Notes: generated by a model from the letters alone, not told the origin. Numbered from the stretch's first letter, positions 7,901 through 16,049 are shown. The stretch is DNA of 21,799 nucleotides from Heterotrichella gracilis (GCA_032358255.1 JAULBX010029500.1:1-21799), one strand, 5' to 3'. Numbers and translations: made by a program.

Positions 7901-9960
7901 TGGTATAAGAGCCCCGATTGGCAGCGCATGAAGCGCTGCTACTCAGGTGTACAACCTGGCGTATCAACACCATGCCCTGTGCACCACAGATGGACGACAG
8001 GTCGGCTGTGTGCTACAAGCGCGCCCTCCAGCTGGCAGAGAGCTTGGGGGCGTGGCTGGATGTCAGAGCGCCGTGGTACCAGGCAAGGCCCACATGCTCA
8101 CAACGTGTCTATAGACAATCTCCATGCGACGTGGAAAGCGCACTCCAGTCCCCTGGATCTTGCAGAATCTGAATGCGCCTTGCGGTAGTGGCGCGCCATT
8201 TGCACAGCTGGGGTTGTCGTGTACCTCATTGTATTGCATGTCATGTGCACGTAATGGTGACTTGGGGCAGGGCAATACTAATCCCACCTGTACATGACTG
8301 ACTTCTCTGCAAGCAGGCAATCCGAATGGCATGCCAGATCATACAGATGCGTGCGGTGCGGAAAGACGAGGAGGAGGCAGCTGCAAAGCGCCAGCCACAC
8401 TTGGAGGTGTGACGCACAGCACTTTCCTCAACAAACCCTAAACCGTAAACCCTAGAAACACTTGGAGGGTTGAGGCAAAGCACCCTCCACCCTGGAACGT
8501 GAACCCTACACACACATGGAGAGATGACGTAGGCCACCCTCCATTCACTATGTGTATGCCGCATGGGCCTGTATGCTCTAGCCAAACTCCAATGGCAACA
8601 ATTGCAACAGCGTCTTGCGCACCCACCTTGCTCCTGTGATGGCACATGCGCAACTTCTGTAAATTTGGGGTTAAAAGCACATGCACAACCTGCAGCTGCC
8701 TGCGTCCAGCAAAATGACAAAGCAACCGTTTAATTGCACTGGGGCAACTTTATGTGGCCCTTCCTGTGAACTGCAAAGGATGAGCTGATGACAAAGAAAA
8801 TTATATATCAAATAAATTATATATTGTATCTAGGGTTAACCCTAATGCCTTAACCCTAGATACTAAGCTATCTGTGTGTGCAGGCCTTGAAGCCTGAGCT
8901 GGATGCCTTGGCAACAGCCAACACCACCTCCCGAGCACTGCTGCTGCATGTGTACGACAAGCACCCGCCCAAGCGCATCCCATCCACCGACACCATCATC
9001 ACGGCACAGCAGGTACCCTTAACCCTAAAACCCTAAACCACTGAACCTTACACAGTAAACCTGAACGCTAAATCATCACCCCACAGCAGGTGTGTGTGTG
9101 GGGTGTGCAGGGGCATACGCATGCAAAATGACCGAGTAGTATGAGTCACACAGTAAAGTACGAGTTTCAAGAAGGGTAGGTTTACCCTACCACCCTGCAC
9201 TCATGGTCTCCCTACACCATAAAGGAGTGTACCCACTTAAAAAAATATAATGGTGAGGGAAACAGTGGACCGAAAGGCAAAGCCATTCTCTTCGCTAGAT
9301 TCTGTCCGTCACATTCTCTCTATTCTCTCCGTTAAATTCTCTTCGCTAAATTTGCGCCTAACCAAGGACAGGTTGCGTAGATATCTATTTAAGAGTGTAA
9401 AAAAATGTGGGGACACTGCGCAGGTGGACGCCGCGGTGGACGCGGGGAGGTCGGAGGGTGATGCGCCCATGAAGAAGCTGCTGCAGCGCGCAATCACGCA
9501 CTACCACCCTGATAAGCAGCAGGTGAGAGTTGTAACAAAAGCAGGGGTTTGTTGCAGGGAGTATGGGTTTGCAAGTCAGGCCATGCTGCAGACTGCGCTG
9601 GGTCCCATTGGCACCATAGGGTGTTGCTGTATAGAAACATTTGCCCCACAGTATTCCAATGGTTGGTCATGTGCATGCCTGCTAGCAAATATTATTGAGC
9701 GTGACATGATCAATCAGCCTTGCCCACGTTAACCGTTTCCGGCATGGTACTGTTTGGATTTAGTTTACTGAATGTAGTTGGTCATCTTAAGCGGTTTTGA
9801 CAGCCTTGCCAAGCCCTGTTTAGTTGAAAGCACCGTGGTATTGTTGGCTTATTGAGAACTGGTTACCTTTGGGCAGGAGTTTGGCGATCGCTGGCCGGTG
9901 CTTGCTGGGGAGATCACAAAGGTGCTGAGCGCGCGCTACAGCCCAATGAAGGTTGGATGA
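4996..9960 (+). CDS. TPR-repeat protein with C-terminal J domain, ten exons
   Basis: Exons are 4996-5511, 5842-6063, 6363-6569, 6816-6953, 7415-7504, 7990-8082, 8317-8406, 8884-9012, 9424-9522 and 9877-9960, giving 555 residues. All introns are phase 0. All have GT-AG ends except the one after 8082, which has CAG|GCAAGG (GC-AG). The N-terminus is basic (MGKNRRKKK) then Pro-rich. Helical TPR-like repeats follow, clearest at about 370-412 (MALGKLGKVYGQVLK, then SAVCYKRALQLAESLG) and near 65-125. Residues ~455-550 form a divergent J domain: LLLHVYDKHPPKR, then KKLLQRAITHYHPDKQQ with HPD at 523-525, then GDRWPVLAGEITKVL. HPD is the motif by which J proteins stimulate Hsp70 ATPase, so a co-chaperone role is inferred. 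Exon 1 needs two compensating one-base frame changes (see findings). The final GTTGGATGA could instead be a donor followed by another exon. Confidence 0.8.
5060..5380 (+). other. double, mutually compensating frame change in exon 1 of the TPR-J gene
   Basis: The start frame (MGKNRRKKK, then Pro-rich) runs to a TAG at 5362-5364. From about 5190 the clearly coding frame is offset by -1: it reads EKGNALYHSATST, then AKSLYERAYNCAESDEDHA, and itself stops at 5394-5396. From 5365 the original frame resumes with LHHARLVFEES and continues in phase 0 to the donor at 5511. The first shift must lie in or near the C7 runs at 5063-5069 and 5091-5097 or the CACCTC hexamer repeat at 5147-5172. The second lies near GGG at 5364-5366. 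A one-base loss and a one-base gain fit consensus sequencing error; two real mutations or programmed shifts are less likely. Confidence 0.7.
5628..5723 (+). repeat. TTTAGGG tract followed by a ghost copy of exon 2
   Basis: Intron 1 carries GTTTAGGGTTTAGGGTTCAG and one more TTTAGG unit (5628-5655). A segment follows (5662-5723) that reads PTACELGASAKAEAWVQSAA, a copy of codons 11-30 of exon 2 (ATACELGASSKPESWVQSVA), about 200 bases before the real exon. It has no acceptor of its own, its start being fused directly to the telomere-like motif. Confidence 0.8.
6186..6310 (+). repeat. two partial upstream copies of the exon 3 acceptor and head
   Basis: The real exon 3 starts TGCAG|GGCCCGATCCGCTACC at 6363. 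An upstream copy at 6269-6305 reads TTTGCAG|GGCCAGATGCGC and goes on to code RYQGV, keeping the AG acceptor. A shorter one at 6187-6202 reads GCAGGGCCAGATTTATATG, and the end of the second copy repeats that sequence (GGGGCCAGTTTTATAT, 6300-6315). Both lie in intron 2 and could act as weak alternative 3' splice sites. Confidence 0.7.
6918..7197 (+). repeat. four copies of the exon 4 end with interspersed TTTAGGG motifs
   Basis: The exon 4 end MEMMWRIVDMYK|GTGGGG (to 6953) is repeated as MEMMWRIVDMDK|GTGGGG (to 7066), as MWRIVDM without a donor (7117-7138), and as MWRIVDMYK|GTGTGA (to 7193). The first copy also repeats about ten bases of following intron (GTGGGGTGTGG). TTAGGG or TTTAGGG motifs fill the spacers (6973-7000, 7083-7105, 7150-7163). 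Three of the four copies have an intact GT donor. Confidence 0.9.
7454..7583 (+). repeat. 79 bp tandem duplication of exon 5 end, donor and CCCTAAA tract
   Basis: The exon 5 end MALGKLGKVYGQVLK|GTATTA (to 7504) is followed by ACCCTACACCCTAAACCCTA and then by a second copy, MALGQLGKVYGQALK|GTAGGC (to 7583). The step is 79 bp. Both donors are intact. The telomere-like tract sits exactly at the junction between the two units. Using the second donor alone would insert 79 bases and shift the frame. Confidence 0.9.
8395..8545 (+). repeat. three ~57 bp units copying exon 7 end
   Basis: CACTTGGAG|GTGTGACGCA at the real donor (8406) recurs as CACTTGGAG|GGTTGAGGCA (8467) and as CACATGGAG|AGATGACGTA (8521), each followed by a related AGCACYYTCC-type stretch. 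Steps are 61 and 54 bp. The GT of the donor is displaced or lost in the two copies. AAACCCTAAACCGTAAACCC (8432-8451) lies in the first spacer. Confidence 0.75.
8826..8863. repeat. 13 bp perfect inverted repeat made of telomere-like motif
   Basis: GTATCTAGGGTTA (8826-8838) and TAACCCTAGATAC (8851-8863) are perfect reverse complements around a 12-base loop that itself contains ACCCTAA. It is a head-to-head arrangement of the TTAGGG/CCCTAA motif. It lies in intron 7, ends 20 bases before the exon 8 acceptor (8884), and follows an AT-rich stretch (8800-8825). In RNA it would form a hairpin over the usual branch-site interval. Confidence 0.85.
8985..9089 (+). repeat. 77 bp duplication of exon 8 end with CCCTAAA tract
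   Basis: The exon 8 end ATCATCACGGCACAGCAG|GTACCC (to 9012) is copied as ATCATCACCCCACAGCAG|GTGTGT (to 9089). Between them is TTAACCCTAAAACCCTAAAC (9019-9038) and further degenerate units. Both donors carry GT. The step of 77 bp is almost the same as the 79 bp unit at exon 5. Confidence 0.85.
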
Positions 9961-11514
9961 CTACAACGAGGATAGCTGTAATTGCCCTTTGCCAGGGTCA
10001 CCCTCGGTAAATCTCGGAGATTTGTCTGCCGGTTTTGCCGATGAAGCTTGTGAAGTAAATGACCCCTTGCCAAGGGGTGGCCACTGAATGGCCATGAGAG
10101 AGGGATGTGTTCAGGGGTTGGATAGCAATTTTTGAGAATAAATCCTACAATTCATGAATGCCGCAAGAATGTTACTGTGTGTCTTAGTTTCCTTAGCGTT
10201 ATTGAGGACCTAGTTTCCCACGAACTTGTGTTTTTAGGCGTGCGGGCTACCTCGCCAGCTCTTTGGTGCCCGGAGGGAAGGTGCCGCAGCTGCGGCAGTC
10301 ATGTGTGTGCTCAGCAGGGTTTGTTTTAGCGTTTGCGTTAGCGTTTGTGTCAAGGCAATTGATTGAATGTGCAGACTGATTGGTGCCACTAATGTTGCCT
10401 AATAACTGATCTCATGCAGTAATCGATGCTCATGTAGTAAACGTGCTAATCTGGGTGCGATGTCTGTTACTAATTTAAAACGCCAAACCCTTTTGCATGC
10501 CATGCCTGCTGGCATTGGCTAATTAGGCCTTATAACCTTATATAACCCAAAGATAGGTCTTGGCCTATCTTTGACCAGCCGTTCTGGCTGGTTTGGTGCC
10601 CCGGTGCGAGCCAGTAGCCCCCTAACTACGCCTCTGTGCGTTCCCTACCTTTATAGATATATTTCTTTCTTGGACAGCGTTGTAAACTTTTACCTTCAAG
10701 GCTAGATGGCAGAATAATTCAATTATTGACATAATGGTGAAATCATCATTCTGCCCGCCGGTCAAATCGGTTATTAATTAATTTGAGCAATTTAATAAAC
10801 TAACTTTCAAAGCATGCTGCAGTAATTGTTGAGATTAATCTGGCCAGGTTTCAAGTGGTTGCATCCTTAATAGGTCATTGGCATGTGGCATGAACTTGTA
10901 CGCCATTTGGCTCCTTTATAGGTAACGGCCTGTGAGAAGTTTTAAACTGTTTTGAATGGCCACAAGAACTGCAGCTCCATGGATCAGCATGGATATCAAG
11001 TTCATGCCTTGCAACGATCAATCCAAAGTGGAACGTGAATCATTGAGAGTCTCAGCAAGTTGTCATGGCTGCAGCTCAGTGCCACTAGGGCCTAATAGCT
11101 TTGGGTGACACAGTTTGCAGTTTCCATTTGTTTGTGTAAACTAGCCGGCATGAGTGAAAAGTGGCGCTAATGCTGCCATTTTGTAAATATTTTACCAAAC
11201 AATCTACAGAAAGCCCCAGACCTACTCTTAGCTGACAGGTGTCACATAAACGCCTAGGGCACTTCACTCAAACAATTACTTACGGGGAAACACTCATTCA
11301 TAAAAATACAATGTATTATTCTAAAATATCGCAGCAATTGCCGTTCCGTTGCAGTACCCAACAAACTGATGTGACAATGAATAACTCATGATGTGCCTGA
11401 GCAAAGCAGTGATGAATCTGCTTGGTTCATCACTGCATGTAGCTTGTGTCAAGCTACTAGACAGCAGCATACTGTCAAATGGCGGCAAGTCGGTAGGTGC
11501 TGTTATGCTGCGCT
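9961..11514. other. gene-poor stretch downstream of the TPR-J gene
   Basis: No open frame here has coding character. It probably holds the 3' UTR of the TPR-J gene, with candidate polyadenylation signals TGTAA (9977-9981) and AATAAA (10137-10142). It also holds the 3' UTR of the convergent minus-strand gene that stops at 11515. AT-rich, unique-looking sequence dominates. The only clear structure is a run of three hairpins at 10499-10592. Neither TTTAGGG tracts nor exon-end copies are seen. Confidence 0.6.
10499..10592. ncRNA. three consecutive hairpins, possible structured RNA
   Basis: Hairpin 1: GCCATGCC (10499-10506) pairs with GGCATTGGC (10511-10519) across loop TGCT with one bulged T. 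Hairpin 2: AAAGATAGG (10549-10557) pairs perfectly with CCTATCTTT (10564-10572), loop TCTTGG. Hairpin 3: ACCAGCC (10574-10580) pairs perfectly with GGCTGGT (10586-10592), loop GTTCT. TTATATAA lies between 1 and 2 (10538-10545). I recognise no snRNA, snoRNA, tRNA or SRP signature, and no Pol III terminator directly follows. It could equally be a decayed mobile-element end. Confidence 0.25.
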
Positions 11515-12576
11515 CTATCCTCCCGCAGCTCTATCAGGAAGTGTTATCTCAACCTTCAACTCCGCAACATAGCACCAAAGGAGCTCTTGCTCCTGGGTCA
11601 CGCGCTGCAGCAAGCGGTCGCAAAACGCCGCACTAGGCACGCCGCGTAGCAGGCAGCGCTCTGGCCATTGCGCCATCTCCCGCCACATAGCGGTGTCCAC
11701 CAGCCCAAAGCAGGGGGCAGCCGCGCACCTTGCTAGCCATTGCGCGCTACTTCCAGCCCCCTCGGCACGCATGAAGGCTTTCACCTCGGACTGGATGAAC
11801 GGGTTGTGGTCTGCAAACATCTCATAGAGACGCCGTAGCTGGGCGGCTGGTGCCCGCGAGGCGCGCTCCCGATCAAAGTGAAATTCCTCGGGCGCAAGGG
11901 CTGCGGCAATGTGCCTGCCGCCCTCAGCAAAGGTGAAAATATACTCATCCATGGCCTCATCATGGGTGACTGCGACAACAGTGCGCCGTGGCGTATGCAA
12001 TCCCACTGGCAGGTACCTGCCCTGGCGTACCACCCGCGGGACGCTGGGGTCGTCATCGTCCCTCAGCGAGTCGAAGATCACCAAGGCTTGTACCTTATCT
12101 GGCCAGACGCGGTACGCGTAGGGCGAGCGCTTGTGGTCGCCGGGCTTCACGATGGCTGGGTGCTTGGGGTGGCTGAGATCCTCCGCCCGCAGGGCCGCCC
12201 ACACGGCATCGCGTCGGTCCTTCAGGCTGCCCATGCGCGAGTTGGCCAGGATAGGCTGGGTGACCCCGCACAGCCAGTTGAGCACCGTCACCCGCCCAGA
12301 GGACTGTGGCCGCCACAATCTGGCTTCAAGGCGCGCGCGCAGCTTTTGCGGTTCAATCTTGCTGCCCTGGGCGGAGCCTCTTTGGCCAGGCCGGCTGGAT
12401 CCAGAGCTGGCAGCAGGTGTGGTGTTCTCCGCCACGTTGTTGGCCAGATTGGAGTGCGCCGCAGGCTGCGGCGCAGGCGTGTCCAGGTCGGACCCCAGCA
12501 TCGGCTTCGCGAACTCTGGAGCGTCGTATGTGAGTGGCACTGCCTGGCCGTTGTCTGAGTTTGCCATTTGAATCAT
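11515..12576 (-). CDS. intronless hypothetical protein, 353 aa
   Basis: One uninterrupted minus-strand frame runs from the ATG at 12576 (alternative ATG at 12567) to a stop at 11515. I do not recognise the family. The first ~90 residues are low complexity (Ala, Pro, Ser, Gly), probably disordered. A basic region follows (KLRARLEARLWRPQSSGR), then a globular part containing VWPDKVQALVIFDSLRDDDD, a strand-rich TVVAVTHDEAMDEYIFTFAE, and a helical C-terminus (QEQELLWCYVAELKVEITL) of possible coiled-coil character. No signal peptide or membrane segment is seen. Codon choice is GC-rich and consistent over the frame, which supports coding. In contrast to its neighbours it has no introns, so a retrocopy or a recently acquired gene is possible; an upstream non-coding exon cannot be excluded. 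The large antisense frame on the plus strand (11878-12558) is its shadow. Confidence 0.55.
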   Translation of the reverse strand: MIQMANSDNGQAVPLTYDAPEFAKPMLGSDLDTPAPQPAAHSNLANNVAENTTPAASSGSSRPGQRGSAQGSKIEPQKLRARLEARLWRPQSSGRVTVLNWLCGVTQPILANSRMGSLKDRRDAVWAALRAEDLSHPKHPAIVKPGDHKRSPYAYRVWPDKVQALVIFDSLRDDDDPSVPRVVRQGRYLPVGLHTPRRTVVAVTHDEAMDEYIFTFAEGGRHIAAALAPEEFHFDRERASRAPAAQLRRLYEMFADHNPFIQSEVKAFMRAEGAGSSAQWLARCAAAPCFGLVDTAMWREMAQWPERCLLRGVPSAAFCDRLLQRVTQEQELLWCYVAELKVEITLPDRAAGG

Positions 12577-13502
12577 ACCAGCCCCAGCATTACATGGGCC
12601 ATGGCTGTAGTTTGGTGGAAAGCTCAAAGCTGAGCTGACAGCTCTTCTCTGGGCCTTGAAGCTGTCAAACCATGAGGAGAAGGAGGCTGGGTGCGAGAGT
12701 TCCCCTTCCTTGCGTTATGCCGCACTCCCTGTCACCACCAGAAGGTGTTACAGAATGGATCTATATCTACCTTATCATCAGCTTGTTCTCACAAGTTGCC
12801 CAGGCAGGAGTGTGTCTTTTCTGTATGAGTTAGGGTAGCTCAAGCGCAGTGCAAACAGGTGAACCATCGCATCACAACAGAGTTCCGTAGCGAAAGGTTT
12901 GCTGAGGCAGCTTCTTTGTCACTGGTTGTGGATGGTTATGACGATGAACACAAATACCGTACCGATTGTGAAGGGCTGTGACGGCCTCAGCCAGTTTCGT
13001 TTGTGACTGATTGCCGCATCTTTTGACATGTTGTGGCTAAGTGTGACGCCCACTGTGGCCGACTGAGACCTGTTGTTGCTGGGCTCGTTACCCTGATTGT
13101 GGCCTGTTATAGCTGGAACTGTTACAGGTGGTAACGGGTATCATCCAAGAAGATGACACATGCATGCATATTGGTGCATGCATGCACTTTCCAGGTGAGC
13201 TCTCTTATCCAGCTTAGTAAAACCCACTGCAATACAACCATCTACGTGTAGGTAGTTCTCTGTAAACATGACTAGACGTTAAGCTGGAAGGTTGGTGCCA
13301 TGGCCGTCGCAAAACAGCGAGATATTCAGGCAGGTAAAAAAGGTAGGGCTTGATTTGGCTGGAAATTCTGCTAATTATAATTTCAATTCCAGAAATGAAA
13401 AAGAGCATGTACCACTAAATGGGTGGTCTGTCCCAGGGTCTAGGCTATTTCGTTACCCAATCAAATTGGAGTCCCCAAACAAACAAACGTCATTTGCCAC
13501 TT

Positions 13503-13697
13503 AAAGAAAAGAAAAGAAAACAGACGCCAAAGGCGCAAATAGGGAGGCTGCCTAGCAATTACAAGATATTACAAGATTTATTTGACAGTCACATTCAGGG
13601 AGCCAACCCGGGCTCACAAGACTGTTGGGGGTGCTATCAAGAAAGAAAAGAAAAGAAAACAGGCGCAAAAGGCGCAAATAAGGCGGCATAGCAACTA
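13503..13697. repeat. ~56 bp direct repeat, 139 bp apart
   Basis: Both copies begin AAAGAAAAGAAAAGAAAACA, continue with a GGCGCAAAT-containing stretch, and end in CTAGCAATTAC or ATAGCAACTAC (13503-13562 and 13642-13697). The copies differ at scattered positions, so the duplication is not recent. They flank an ordinary-looking 80 bp spacer. On the minus strand they lie in the likely 3' UTR of the GT47 gene. Confidence 0.8.
13559..13573 (-). promoter_or_regulatory. candidate polyadenylation signals of the GT47 gene
   Basis: The minus strand has TGTAA twice ten bases apart (13573-13569 and 13563-13559), about 290 bases past the stop codon. TGTAA is the usual polyadenylation signal in chlorophycean green algae. 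The distance fits a normal 3' UTR. A further TGTAA overlaps the stop codon itself and is too early to be the signal. Confidence 0.35.
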
Positions 13698-13861
13698 CGC
13701 ATAACGCCCCCCTCATTTGCCATGTATAGTATTTATAGTGCAACAATGACTGCGGCAGCCGGCAGCCGAGAGTTAAACTGCTAAGCCTGTACCCACACGA
13801 CGGTGCAGCAACCCCCCACATCTAGATCCTTGACCACAAACAGAGCTTGGCGCCTTGTAAG

Positions 13862-15262
13862 TTACAGACAGTAGTCTTGAGCATGGCTGAGTATGTTATC
13901 AAACACGAGGCTGCCGGGTACATGCCACAGCAGGTCCTGCAAGTGGCGCTGAATAGATTTCAACTTCTGTTTGTGTTTTTCTCCTGGCAGATGAATAATG
14001 GTTTGTAGCTGTGCTAGTGTGAAGTTGTGTGGCAGATCATACACAAGGTTTGGCCAGGCCACCTTTCCCGAAAAAGGCAGGCCTACCATCCACAGCTGTT
14101 CGCTAACAATGATGGGTATTGCACCCCCGGCAAGTATATCATAGAGCCTAGAAGTTGAGGGAGTGTCGCCATGAATCACGAGCCCAAAGCGAGAACTCCG
14201 GAGGACGATGTCGTAAAAGGTTGCATTCAACCGCTTGGTCTTGCAGCACGCGCAGTGTCGTGTTTGGAAGCACTCCGCCTCGTCACATTCCTTCAGAAAA
14301 GTAGTGCAAAGTCCATTGTGCTGGGCGCTTGCAAAGACATATGTAAAACTGTGTTGAAAGCCCTCTGCCTCGAGCAACTTGCCTACATTCCTGCGTGTTT
14401 GGTATCCCGGGTTGTGGTCAGTTTGACCAACAAAGAAGACGTCGAATGCTCGGTCAGTGAACGGTATCGCGGGTGGCATCAGCTGGCCAGCCTGATGGGC
14501 TACATAGGGAGAAGGTAGTCGACAGCGCCCAAAGTGGTTCTTCGAGTGCACTGCAATTGCTGCTTCGCCCTCCATGTGCACTACAATGAAGTTGGCTGCT
14601 GCCTGCCTGAAAGCCTTGGGCTGGTCCACTGTGTAGCTGATCCAGTCGAACGTCATCAGCACGTGGTCCCTCCCAAGCCTTCTCTTATAGGTAGCCTCTT
14701 GCAGCAGCGCTCTGGTTGTCACATTTAGCATCTGGGGTGGTGTGAGGCCCTTGCAGTAACCACACTGTGTGCAGTTGTACTGTGTCAGGATGTGAGGGGG
14801 GTGAACAGGCTGGTTGGGCTTTACCCAGACAATATTCTAGCTGCTTAGCCATGCAGTTGGCCAGCAGTAAATATTTTACAACAGACAGCAGCACCCATTA
14901 ATGCTTCTGTTCAAGTTGCGTGGCACAACTGCAATGAACCTGTGCAGGATGGCGGTACCAAAACCTACCCTTTGAGCCCACCCCAGAAGAACGGGCACAA
15001 TGAAGAGCTCTATAGAGGGGTCGCTAGGGTCCATAACGCGTCCAGGGTGTCGCAGCGCTGCCTCAACAAACCAAATGGGGGGAGTCACACTGCCAATCGG
15101 GTCGCTGAAACCAGGCAGTCCAGCTGCAACCCGTTCTGTTCCCCTCCTGGCAGAGCAGTTGCCAATCCAGTCATATGCTGGCCCCTCGTACACATAGAAC
15201 GGTATCGAATGTGCGAGACTGGAGGTGGTCAACACCAGGAGCAGCGCAAATCGAAGGACCAT
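13862..15262 (-). CDS. exostosin-like glycosyltransferase, family GT47
   Basis: Two exons (15262-14969 and 14836-13862) join in phase 0 through AGG|GTAGGT and CTAG|AATATT, giving 422 residues. The start ATG is followed by a hydrophobic signal peptide or short anchor (FALLLVLTTSSLA), so the protein enters the secretory pathway, probably the Golgi. The GT47 core is visible: IPFYVYEGP near 20-28, ELFIVPVLLGW at 85-95, RDHVLMTFDW at 154-163, an R-F-D-V-F-F-V-G-Q-T strand near 228, and the nucleotide-sugar region SRFGLVIHGDTPSTSRLYD then GGAIPIIVSEQLWMVGLPF at about 313-353. These match the R-S/FCL-P-G-D-x-x-S-x-R-hydrophobic-x-D and G-x-I-P-V-I patterns of plant and algal exostosin-domain proteins that transfer sugars to glycans. 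A Cys-rich insertion lies at about 275-300. Acceptor sugar is not predictable. Unlike its neighbours it has one intron and no exon-end copies. Confidence 0.85.
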
Positions 15263-15681
15263 TTATCAATGGCTTTGGCAAAAGCTTGAAGGTGTGCTGA
15301 GCCGGTAAGTCGGTCCAACTCTAGGACTGTGAAGTCCGCGTAGAGTGATGTGGCTAGGGTTGTCAAAACCTATTCATGCAACCGTTTTGGCTGGAGTTGG
15401 TACAAATAAAAACGGTTACGGGTAGAAGAAGAGGGCATCAGCCAAAGGGGCGGCAAAGAAAGGGAACGGAGAGGACCCCACGGGTGGCACATCTGATATG
15501 CATGCATGCATGCACAGGGACAGTCCTTGCGAGGATAGCCCCCCCCTGGGCTGCGAGAGGGGGAGCTGTGACCTGAAGGATCTGGTGGCTCTAGCCCACT
15601 GCAATCCCCCTAGTCTTTCAGATATGTCGCGATATGCGTTACTAGCGTCTAGCAAACTGTTGCCAACCTAGGCACCTATTC

Positions 15682-15751
15682 TCTGTGCGCCTGCAGGCAC
15701 TGGAGGGCTAGGCGCACAGATGGTCACGTGGGCTGAACAAGCTTGCTCAGC
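15682..15751. promoter_or_regulatory. hairpin, CACGTG box and 20 bp near-palindrome, 420-490 bp upstream of GT47
   Basis: TCTGTGCGCCT (15682-15692) and AGGCGCACAGA (15710-15720) are a perfect 11 bp inverted repeat with a 17-base loop. CACGTG (15725-15730), a G-box/E-box, follows five bases later, and GCTGAACAAGCTTGCTCAGC (15732-15751) is a palindrome with one mismatched pair. Such clustering suggests protein-binding sites or a structured transcript; function is not shown by sequence alone. Confidence 0.4.
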
Positions 15752-16049
15752 TTTTACAGTTCACTTTTGCGTTGGTTGTTGAATGAGCGAGAACCCCCAT
15801 CACGGGGCGTATTGCCAGTGGTTTTTGCCCAACAATTTTTCTGGGGGTTGTATCCCCCATCCCTTCTTGCCTAGGTGTGCCTAGGGTTTGTGCAATCGTG
15901 CAGTGTGGTTGTTCCTGGTAGTCACTACGGGGAGTTGTTCCTCCAGTCTTGATACAGTCCCCTATTTAAAGAACAACTCATGCATGATGGTGGCCACAAC
16001 CACCAAGGTTTCCACCCTTCCCTGCCCCCATGTGAATAATCCTCACTGC

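Larger units (their letters stand above)
12577..13861. other. intergenic region with hairpin, duplicated block and candidate polyA signals
   Basis: No coding frame is supported. The part next to 12577 should hold the promoter of the minus-strand hypothetical gene, and the part next to 13861 the 3' UTR of the GT47 gene. Structures: a perfect 10 bp inverted repeat CATGCATGCA/TGCATGCATG with a six-base loop (13159-13184), and a ~56 bp direct repeat (13503-13562 and 13642-13697). Confidence 0.6.

Noticed and set aside
2787..9060. Telomeric repeats as evidence that the window is subtelomeric
   Set aside because: Motifs are short, degenerate, in both orientations and confined to introns; no long uniform array is present.
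9250..9732. 160-codon frame including the HPD segment
   Set aside because: It is exon 9 read with both flanking introns retained; only 9424-9522 is coding by splice sites and homology.
11878..12558. 226-codon plus-strand open frame
   Set aside because: It is antisense to the hypothetical minus-strand gene; GC-rich codons keep the opposite frame open. Its translation is Arg/Gly-rich with no domain character.
13159..13184. CATGCATGCA hairpin as a regulatory RY element
   Set aside because: The DNA is alternating purine-pyrimidine and TGCATGCA runs recur at 4463, 4682 and 15497, so it is probably simple-sequence background.
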